Assembly: GCA_937922775.1 (NCBI GenBank)
Contig: CALAKE010000115.1
Location: 1 to 5,849, forward strand
Source of the DNA: an uncultured bacterium
GTDB lineage: Bacteria; Acidobacteriota; UBA890
DNA: 5,849 nucleotides
Reading direction: 5' to 3'
Each line of letters starts with the position of its first letter. Positions within the stretch are counted from its first letter, which is position 1. Both the position numbers and the translations under genes were made by a program. Shown piece by piece: positions 1-5,091 of the stretch. Under the pieces are notes generated by a model that saw only the letters and a list, made by a program, of their open reading frames with translations, ran no database searches and was not told the origin of the DNA.

Positions 1-1212
1 GCCAGGGAGCGCCGCGTGCTACAGGATTTCGCCCGCGCTCTCTCGGTCATAGTCGACGCGCCACAGCTGCACACGGTGATTGCCGCCCAGCTCCGCGACG
101 TGTTCGACCTCGAGCGCCTCGCGATCGTGCTGCGTGACCAGGTGGCGGGTGGATATCAGCTCGCAGAATCTCGCGGCCTGGACGAAGCCACCGGTAGCTC
201 TCTGAGCTGGGACGAGGGCGACCGTCTGGTGCGCTGGCTGCGTGTCAACGAGGAGCCGTTGGTACTGGCGGAGCAACCCGGAGTCGTCGAGTATCTATCG
301 CGTGACGAGCGCCGAAAGCTCGATGCGAGCGGCGCGCAAATGGCCTTTCCCCTGGTAGCGATGAACCGCTTGACCGGCTTTCTCCTGGTTGGGAGTGAGC
401 GGACCTTCCACGTCGCGGAACGGGACCTTCTCCTGCAGATGGCTCATCAGGCCGCTTTGGCGCTGGAGAATGCCACCCTGGTGAGTGAGCAACGGGCACG
501 TTTGCGTCGCCTTTACCGTGCTGAGCGGCTGGCTACGGCCGGTGAGTTGGCGGCAGGTGCAGCGCACGAGATTCGCAATCCGCTGACGAGCATCCGCTCG
601 ACGATTCAACATATGCAATCATCCCTCCCGGAAGGCCACGCCGCGCGCGAGGACGCCCAGGGAATCCTCGAAGAGGTTGATCGAATCAACGGAATTCTCG
701 AGGCGCTGCTCTCGTTCGCGCGGCCGTCCGAAGCGGTGTTCTCTCTGGTTCATCTTGATGAGTTGGTGCGCCAATCGCTGGATCTGATCGCGGCACAGGC
801 TCGCAAGCAGGGAGTGGAAGTGGCGGTCGATCTGCCCGTCGAAACGATCCCGCTGGTCGCCGATTCCGGCCTCGTCAAGCAGGTGTTGTTGAACCTGATG
901 TTGAATGCCCTGCAGGCGATGGAAAAGGGCGGGGACTTGCTGGTGCGTGCGCAGTCCATTCCACCGCGTCGCGGCGAGCCAGCCGAGAGCGGTGGTGCCC
1001 TCGTCGAAGTCGTGGACACCGGGAATGGGATATCGGAGGAGACGTTGGAGAGGGTTTTCGACCCGTTCTTCACCACCAAGCCGACCGGTACCGGGCTGGG
1101 GCTGTCGATCTGCTATGGGATCGTCGAACGCCACAACGGCGATATTGAAATCGAGACCCGAGAAGGCGAGGGTACAACAGTGCGTGTACGACTTGCCGGG
1201 AGCGGCAAATGA
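1..1212 (+). CDS. GAF-domain sensor histidine kinase, NtrB-like (5' partial)
   Basis: This is the sensor kinase of a two-component system: it autophosphorylates a His and passes the phosphate to the regulator encoded next. The frame is open to the window's first base (upstream residues read A-R-E-R-R) and the GTG at 16 has no visible Shine-Dalgarno, so the true start lies upstream. Numbering from GTG-16, a GAF-like sensory domain covers about 5-152. A helical linker leads to the HisKA dimerisation domain (about 165-240) with H-box AAHEIRNPLTS and phospho-acceptor H184. The HATPase_c domain follows (about 280-395), with an N-box (N293/N297), G1 box DTGNGIS (D334, G336, G338), F-box FDPFFTTK (348-355) and G2 box GTGLGL (358-363). 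All catalytic boxes look intact. No membrane segment is visible in this part, so membrane attachment, if any, is encoded upstream. The ligand of the GAF domain cannot be predicted. Its stop overlaps the regulator start by four bases (ATGA), indicating an operon. Confidence 0.95.
   Translation, partial: ARERRVLQDFARALSVIVDAPQLHTVIAAQLRDVFDLERLAIVLRDQVAGGYQLAESRGLDEATGSSLSWDEGDRLVRWLRVNEEPLVLAEQPGVVEYLSRDERRKLDASGAQMAFPLVAMNRLTGFLLVGSERTFHVAERDLLLQMAHQAALALENATLVSEQRARLRRLYRAERLATAGELAAGAAHEIRNPLTSIRSTIQHMQSSLPEGHAAREDAQGILEEVDRINGILEALLSFARPSEAVFSLVHLDELVRQSLDLIAAQARKQGVEVAVDLPVETIPLVADSGLVKQVLLNLMLNALQAMEKGGDLLVRAQSIPPRRGEPAESGGALVEVVDTGNGISEETLERVFDPFFTTKPTGTGLGLSICYGIVERHNGDIEIETREGEGTTVRVRLAGSGK
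1193..1208 (+). promoter_or_regulatory. Hairpin presenting the response-regulator Shine-Dalgarno
   Basis: TTGCCG (1193-1198) and CGGCAA (1203-1208) are perfect reverse complements. They flank the tetraloop GGAG (1199-1202), which is the Shine-Dalgarno of the regulator starting at 1209, six bases downstream. The hairpin lies inside the last codons of the kinase gene, so a ribosome finishing the kinase would melt it. This is seen directly in the sequence; a role in translational coupling is inferred. Confidence 0.5.
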
Positions 1213-2627
1213 ACGATTCGCCAAGACTTCTGATTGTCGATGACGAGACTCGCATCCTGTCGATTCTGGCGAAGCTATTCGACGAGGACGGGTATGTGGT
1301 CGAGACCTCATCGGATCCCGAGGCGGCTGCTGTCGTTGCCCCGGAATTCCACCCGCATGTGGCACTCGTAGACCTGGCTATGCCCGGAATCGACGGCATC
1401 GAGCTTCTCAGCCGTTTGAAGGCCGACAACCCGCGCCTGCAGGTAGTCATCATGACCGCATACGGCAGCATCAGCTCGGCCGTCGAGGCGATGAGGCGCG
1501 GTGCCTTCGACTACATCACGAAGCCCTTCGACAACGACGAGCTGCGTCTGGTGATCAGCAGAGCTTTGGGCGTGGCTCGGCTCGAGGCCCGTGTCGAACA
1601 CCTCGAGACTCAGCTCGAGGCTCGCTTTCGGCCGGAAAACATCGTCGGGACGTCAGGCGCCATGGTGGATGTCTTTCAACGCATCGCCAAAGTCGCGCCC
1701 CTCGACACCACGGTGTTGATTCAGGGGGAGTCGGGAACAGGCAAGGAATTGGTGGCGCGCGCCATCCACCGCCACTCGAATCGCAAGGACGGTCCCTTCG
1801 TTGCCATCAACTGTGGGGCGATTCCCCCGAACCTCGTCGAGTCGGAGTTTTTCGGCCATGAGAGGGGTGCTTTTACGGATGCGCGTGAGCGTCGCCGTGG
1901 CCGCTTCGAGATGGCTAGCGGCGGGACGCTTTTCCTCGACGAAGTGGGTGAGCTCTCAGCCGCGGCGCAGGTTGGCTTGCTGCGCGTCCTCGAGGAAGGC
2001 GAGCTCATTCGCGTCGGGGGCGAGCGGTCGATTCCCTGCGACGTGCGCGTGATCGCCGCATCCAACCGCGACCTGGCCGAGGCGGCGAGTGGCAGAGAGT
2101 TTCGCGATGATCTCTATTGGCGTCTCAACGTCGTCGCGTTTCAACTCCCGCCGCTGCGAGACCGGCCTGAGGACATCCCATTATTGATCGATCACTTCTT
2201 GAGCAAGTACAGCGACGAGATCGGGCGTGGGATCGAGGGCATCGATGAGATGGCTCTGTCGTTGATGGCAGCTCACCGCTGGCCCGGCAATGTGAGGGAG
2301 TTGGAAAACACCATCGAGCATGCCGTCGCCCTCGCGTCGGGCCCGTTGATCAGTGCTGGAGACCTGCCGCCACGTCTGCGGGTGGGATTCGAGGTCGCGG
2401 TGGGCACGGAAAGCCCGGGAGCGGGCGGCGAAACAGAGGCCGGAGCCCACGACCTACATGGGGCCGTAACCCGCGCTCAAGCGGCAGTCGAGCGCCGGAT
2501 GATTCTCCAGGCTCTCGATGGAACCGGGGGTAACCGCACTGAAGCGGCCCGCCGGCTCGGCGTCAGTCGCAAGACGCTGTTCAACAAGATGCGAGCCTTG
2601 GGTATTGCGGGTGCCGAGACGGAGTGA
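1209..2627 (+). CDS. Sigma-54-dependent response regulator, NtrC family (receiver - AAA+ - Fis HTH)
   Basis: This is the cytoplasmic response regulator and bacterial enhancer-binding protein paired with the upstream kinase. It is 472 aa, normal for the NtrC/AtoC/ZraR type. The receiver domain (about 5-118) has the acidic pair D11/D12, phospho-acceptor D55, T83 and K105. A short coiled-coil linker (about 123-140, RLEARVEHLETQLEAR) follows. The AAA+ domain (about 143-380) has Walker A GESGTGKE (173-180), Walker B LFLDE (241-245), arginine-finger region DLYWRL (R305) and the RWPGNVREL motif (357-365). The sigma-54-contacting loop reads GAFTDA (220-225) rather than the usual GAFTGA. A Gly/Glu/Ala-rich linker (about 393-415) precedes a Fis-type helix-turn-helix (about 430-466, GNRTEAARRLGVSRKTLFNKM). 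The ATG overlaps the kinase stop and has GGAG six bases upstream, which fixes the start. Family assignment is secure. The regulated genes are unknown; a specific name such as AtoC or ZraR would be a guess. Confidence 0.97.
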   Translation: MNDSPRLLIVDDETRILSILAKLFDEDGYVVETSSDPEAAAVVAPEFHPHVALVDLAMPGIDGIELLSRLKADNPRLQVVIMTAYGSISSAVEAMRRGAFDYITKPFDNDELRLVISRALGVARLEARVEHLETQLEARFRPENIVGTSGAMVDVFQRIAKVAPLDTTVLIQGESGTGKELVARAIHRHSNRKDGPFVAINCGAIPPNLVESEFFGHERGAFTDARERRRGRFEMASGGTLFLDEVGELSAAAQVGLLRVLEEGELIRVGGERSIPCDVRVIAASNRDLAEAASGREFRDDLYWRLNVVAFQLPPLRDRPEDIPLLIDHFLSKYSDEIGRGIEGIDEMALSLMAAHRWPGNVRELENTIEHAVALASGPLISAGDLPPRLRVGFEVAVGTESPGAGGETEAGAHDLHGAVTRAQAAVERRMILQALDGTGGNRTEAARRLGVSRKTLFNKMRALGIAGAETE

Positions 2628-2653
2628 ACCCACCGGCCTCCTGCCGATAGGGT
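2628..2653 (+). other. Imperfect hairpin directly after the regulator stop codon
   Basis: An inner stem CGGC (2634-2637) pairs with GCCG (2643-2646) around a five-base loop. An outer ACCC (2628-2631) pairs with GGGT (2650-2653), separated from the inner stem by an asymmetric internal loop. No T-tract follows, so it is not a convincing intrinsic terminator. It could act as a 3'-end stabilising structure, or be chance in GC-rich DNA. No better plus-strand terminator was found before the convergent gene. Confidence 0.25.
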
Positions 2654-2721
2654 GCCAGGCGAAGACACTGGGGTAGTCAGACCGAGATGTCCTCAGAGCC
2701 CGGAAAGCGGCGCCACTGACG

Positions 2722-2768
2722 ACAACAAAAGACCGCCGCCAGGGCCAGTGGATGCCAGTGACGGCGGC
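2722..2768 (-). terminator. Intrinsic terminator of the DUF4136 lipoprotein gene
   Basis: Read on the minus strand, CCGCCGTCA (2767-2759) pairs with TGGCGGCGG (2741-2733) in a nine-base-pair GC-rich stem with one G-U pair. The 17-base loop can form three more pairs (GGC with GCC). The stem is followed by the T-rich tail TCTTTTGTTG (2732-2723). It begins about 33 bases after the lipoprotein stop codon, a typical position. The plus-strand reading has no T-tract, so it should act on minus-strand transcripts only. The loop contains two copies of GCCAGTG (plus strand, 2744-2750 and 2754-2760). A ten-base palindrome TTGAGCTCAA (2769-2778) sits just upstream of the stem on the minus strand. Confidence 0.65.
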
Positions 2769-2800
2769 TTGAGCTCAAACGGTCGAACCTGTTCCCGCGA

Positions 2801-3367
2801 CTACTGGCTGGCCTCCGGCGGGAACCTCATGAGCAGTCTCTGAACAGCCTCGTCGACTCCGGCTTGCTGCTTCGCGGAGTCTTTGTTTTCGCTCACCGTG
2901 CCCTTGGCGATGCCGCGCCAGATCAGGCCGACCTCAGGGTTCGGGTCGAGGATGTCGATGATCAGGGTGGCCTCGTCATAGCGGTACGTGTTCACTGCCG
3001 TGCCGCCGCCATAGTAGGGACCCCATCCATAACCCCAGTAGCCGCCCCAGCCGCCACCGTAGTAGGTGGTGCTGACTCCGGTGATCTCATCCACACCGAT
3101 GTAGTAGATGACCTTGAACGAGGGGCTGCCGCTCGATTCCGTGTAGCCCTTCGTCGCGAGAGTGGTGTCCACCGAATTCCTGATCCAGCGATCGAGAAGT
3201 TCATAGGGCAGGTCCGGGCCCGTCTCGGGCTGCTTGGCCTCCCATGCATAACTATTCAAGTCGGTGAAGTCGTACTGCACGTCATGGACACTGTCGACGC
3301 TGATGCCCGAGCAGGCGGGCAAGGCCACGACGACAACCGCGGCCAATAAAAGGCGAGAAACTCTCAT
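2801..3367 (-). CDS. DUF4136-family lipoprotein
   Basis: This is a small predicted lipoprotein of 188 aa; its biochemical role is unknown. The chosen ATG (complement of 3365-3367) gives a clean type II signal peptide: MRVSR, a hydrophobic run LLLAAVVVVA, then lipobox LPAC with C19 as the lipidated residue. A strong GGGAGGA lies ten bases upstream. An in-frame ATG 84 bases further upstream would add 28 residues ahead of the signal peptide and is unlikely. The mature region matches the DUF4136 pattern as I know it: a YDFTDLNSYAWE block (about 32-43), GYTESSGSPSFKVIYYIGV (about 74-92), TLIIDILDP...GLIWRGIA (about 134-154) and a C-terminal LLMRFPP (about 178-184). Between the second and third blocks lies a Gly/Tyr/Trp-rich stretch (about 100-122). 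The position after the Cys is Ser, not Asp, so by the enterobacterial Lol rule it would go to the outer membrane. The gene is monocistronic, convergent with the two-component operon, and has its own terminator. Confidence 0.85.
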   Translation of the reverse strand: MRVSRLLLAAVVVVALPACSGISVDSVHDVQYDFTDLNSYAWEAKQPETGPDLPYELLDRWIRNSVDTTLATKGYTESSGSPSFKVIYYIGVDEITGVSTTYYGGGWGGYWGYGWGPYYGGGTAVNTYRYDEATLIIDILDPNPEVGLIWRGIAKGTVSENKDSAKQQAGVDEAVQRLLMRFPPEASQ

Positions 3368-3679
3368 GCCGGTGAATCCTCCCAAAGTTCGATCGCCGCC
3401 TTCTGCAGCGATCATTGGCGTCAGGTCCCTACGACACTGGCCTGACATCATCTCGATGAGGCAGCATCGCTTTAGACTCTAGGTCTGATTGAAGGGGCAT
3501 ATTCTAACCCTAACGGGGATGTCTTTGCTCGGCACAATCGCCGCGAGAAAGTAAGCGCCGCTTGACGCCCGCCCACCCAACGCAGTACGAATGGGCGGCC
3601 ATCGAGCATTTGGATAGCCGGTAATGATGACTGCCGGAATGGCCGGAGTTCCCTCGATCCAGATCTGGTCGGAGCGCAT
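3368..3679. other. Divergent intergenic region between lipoprotein (-) and permease (+)
   Basis: There is no convincing gene in these 312 bases. Part of the region (about 3470-3540) is less GC-rich than its surroundings, as expected of control DNA. It holds the lipoprotein Shine-Dalgarno (3377-3383, minus). Two inverted repeats with six-base arms lie in the lipoprotein leader: GATCGC/GCGATC (3391-3396 and 3408-3413) and GTCAGG/CCTGAC (3420-3425 and 3441-3446). A TAGAAT hexamer (minus strand, 3506-3501) could be a -10 box for the lipoprotein, but it has no good -35. A weak GG-N10-GC sigma-54-like match lies on the plus strand at 3530-3545. A palindrome CCAGATCTGG (3659-3668) sits just before the permease Shine-Dalgarno. 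No promoter can be assigned firmly. Confidence 0.5.
3377..3383 (-). promoter_or_regulatory. Ribosome binding site of the lipoprotein gene
   Basis: The minus strand reads GGGAGGA here, a near-perfect anti-16S match. It ends nine bases before the ATG at 3367-3365. It decides the start in favour of the signal-peptide ATG over the upstream in-frame ATG at 3451, which would be followed by residues without signal-peptide character. Confidence 0.75.
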
Positions 3680-3682
3680 GTG
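3671..3682 (+). promoter_or_regulatory. Permease ribosome binding site and GTG start with overlapping ATG-TGA
   Basis: GGAG (3671-3674) lies five bases before the GTG start (3680-3682). GTG is the first start codon in this frame after the in-frame stop at 3563-3565, so it is the most likely start. An ATG at 3678-3680 shares its G with the GTG and is followed at once by TGA (3681-3683), making a start-stop pair in another frame. Confidence 0.6.
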
Positions 3683-5005
3683 AGCGAAGCAGGAAGCAGC
3701 AGTAGCCCCCCTCGTTTGATTCGAGCCCTGGGCCGATGGGACCTGACAGCCGTTGGGGTCAACCAGGTCATCGGCAGCGGTATCTTCGTGTTGCCCGCCA
3801 CCGTCGCCCTCCTGGTGGGTGCGCCTGCCTCAGTTTGGCCCTGGGTTGCCGCCGGCATCGCCAACGCACTTATCGTGCTCTGCTTCGCCGAGGCGGGTTC
3901 CCGCTTCCGCCAGGCCGGCGGGCCGATGCTCTACACCGCTACCGCGTTCGGGCCGTTCGCCGGCTTCCTGGTGGGCTGGATGATGTGGTTGACGAGGGTC
4001 GCCAGCCAAGCCGCCCTGGCGAACGCATTTGCCCAGTACCTCGGGTTCTTCTGGCCACAGACAGCAGAGGGCGTCGGACGCATTCTCGTCATCGCCGCGA
4101 CGATCGGCAGCCTGGCCCTGATCAACTTTCGCGGGGTGAAGTGGGGTGCGTGGACGATCAACTTCTTCACCATCGGAAAGCTGGTGCCTCTAGGCATCTT
4201 CATGGTGCTCGGGATCTTCTATGTCGACTGGGGCGCCTTCGCCCCCGGTTGGGAGAGCTTCCGAGACATGTTGACCACTCACAGAGCCGGCTTTGGAGAA
4301 TCCGTGCTCCTGCTGATGTTCGCCTTCGGTGGCTATGAGCTGATTACCATTCCGGCGGGCGAGGCAAACGCGCCACGCCGCGATGCGCCTCGTGCCTTGT
4401 TGTTGACCATCGGTATCGTCTGCGCCATCTATGTCCTGGTGCAGGTCATTGCTGTGGGCACGCTGCCGGACCTGGCCAACTCCCCGACGCCGCTAGCCGA
4501 CTCGGCCCTGCTCTTCCTCGGCGCGCTCGCCGGCACCTTCATCGCAATCGGTGGCTTGCTCTCGATCGGTGGCAGCAATGCCGGCACGATGCTGGCTGGG
4601 CCGAGGTTGACCTACGCGCTCGCCGAGCAGCGCCAGCTTCCTGCCATCTTCGCGCATGTCCACCCGCGCTACCGGACGCCGGACTTCTCGATTCTTGTCT
4701 ACGCTGGCTTTGCGCTGCTTCTAGCCCTGACCGGCACCTTCAGAGAGCTCGTCGCCGTCAGTGCAGTGGCACGCCTGGTTTTCTACATCGGTACATGCGC
4801 CGCTGTACCGGTGCTGCGCATGCGGGGCGATGCCGAGGCTAGGGAGGGGGCCTTCCAGCTACCCGGCGGCATGACGATCCCGTTCTTGGCGCTGCTGTTG
4901 AACATCGCGATCATCGCCGGCGCTGATCAGAGGTCGCTAGCCGCTGGCGGTGCCGCCATGATCATCGGCATCATGCTCTACGTCCTCGGTGTGACCCGGC
5001 GCTGA
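3680..5005 (+). CDS. APC-superfamily amino-acid permease
   Basis: This is an inner-membrane secondary transporter of the amino acid-polyamine-organocation type. It is 441 aa and about 12 hydrophobic segments are visible (roughly 21-42, 51-70, 88-120, 133-150, 158-181, 205-225, 238-260, 274-298, 334-352, 355-378, 397-415, 420-438). Family hallmarks are the GSGIF unwound-helix motif in TM1 (32-36), the EAGSRFRQAGGP loop after TM2 (71-82), FAFGGYELITIPAGE in and after TM6 (214-228), the NAPRRDAPRAL loop (230-240), and GPRLTYALAEQRQLPAIFAHVHPRYRTPDF (307-336) before TM9. The N-terminus is a short Ser-rich cytoplasmic tail. The substrate cannot be told from sequence; uptake of a neutral or cationic amino acid or an exchanger role are both possible. 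GTG-3680 is the only start that fits, with GGAG five bases upstream. No biosynthetic or catabolic gene adjoins it to hint at a substrate. Confidence 0.93.
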   Translation: MSEAGSSSSPPRLIRALGRWDLTAVGVNQVIGSGIFVLPATVALLVGAPASVWPWVAAGIANALIVLCFAEAGSRFRQAGGPMLYTATAFGPFAGFLVGWMMWLTRVASQAALANAFAQYLGFFWPQTAEGVGRILVIAATIGSLALINFRGVKWGAWTINFFTIGKLVPLGIFMVLGIFYVDWGAFAPGWESFRDMLTTHRAGFGESVLLLMFAFGGYELITIPAGEANAPRRDAPRALLLTIGIVCAIYVLVQVIAVGTLPDLANSPTPLADSALLFLGALAGTFIAIGGLLSIGGSNAGTMLAGPRLTYALAEQRQLPAIFAHVHPRYRTPDFSILVYAGFALLLALTGTFRELVAVSAVARLVFYIGTCAAVPVLRMRGDAEAREGAFQLPGGMTIPFLALLLNIAIIAGADQRSLAAGGAAMIIGIMLYVLGVTRR

Positions 5006-5040
5006 GCGGCCAGAGCCCGTGCTAAGATCGGCGAAACAAC

Positions 5041-5059
5041 TGAGCTCGAGCTTGTTTTT
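5041..5059 (+). terminator. Possible weak intrinsic terminator after the permease gene
   Basis: TGAGC (5041-5045) can pair with GCTTG (5050-5054) around a TCGA tetraloop, using two G-U pairs, and is followed directly by TTTTT (5055-5059). An alternative outer pairing is AAACAA (5034-5039) with TTGTTT (5052-5057). It starts 36 bases after the permease stop. The stem is short, so termination would be partial at best. The same segment could instead be the leader of the downstream gene. Confidence 0.35.
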
Positions 5060-5091
5060 CCTCCCTTGAGAAATCCCGAGAAGCCAGGCCC

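Noticed and set aside
619..1365. Long minus-strand open frame (248 codons) across the kinase and regulator junction
   Set aside because: It is antisense to two well-supported genes with intact catalytic motifs. Its translation has no recognisable domain and a Pro/Arg/His-rich composition typical of antisense frames in GC-rich DNA.
2652..2843. Plus-strand 63-codon frame after the regulator
   Set aside because: It runs through the minus-strand terminator and into the lipoprotein 3' end, with no ribosome site or motif.
2864..3349. Plus-strand 161-codon frame opposite the lipoprotein gene
   Set aside because: The minus strand has a Shine-Dalgarno, signal peptide, lipobox and DUF4136 blocks; the opposite frame shows none of these.
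3500..3516. Telomere-like TTAGGGTTAG on the minus strand
   Set aside because: Only about one and a half units are present; a coincidence, not a repeat array.
3479..3679. Minus-strand 66-codon frame in the divergent intergenic region
   Set aside because: It has no Shine-Dalgarno, mixed third-position base use and no recognisable domain, and its start abuts the permease start. A small real gene cannot be excluded, but nothing supports it.
3736..4338. Plus-strand 200-codon frame inside the permease gene
   Set aside because: Out of frame with the 12-TM permease, very Arg-rich and without hydrophobic segments: a shadow frame.
4766..4781. TGGCACG match resembling a sigma-54 -24 box inside the permease gene
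   Set aside because: There is no GC at the required -12 spacing and it lies within coding sequence.
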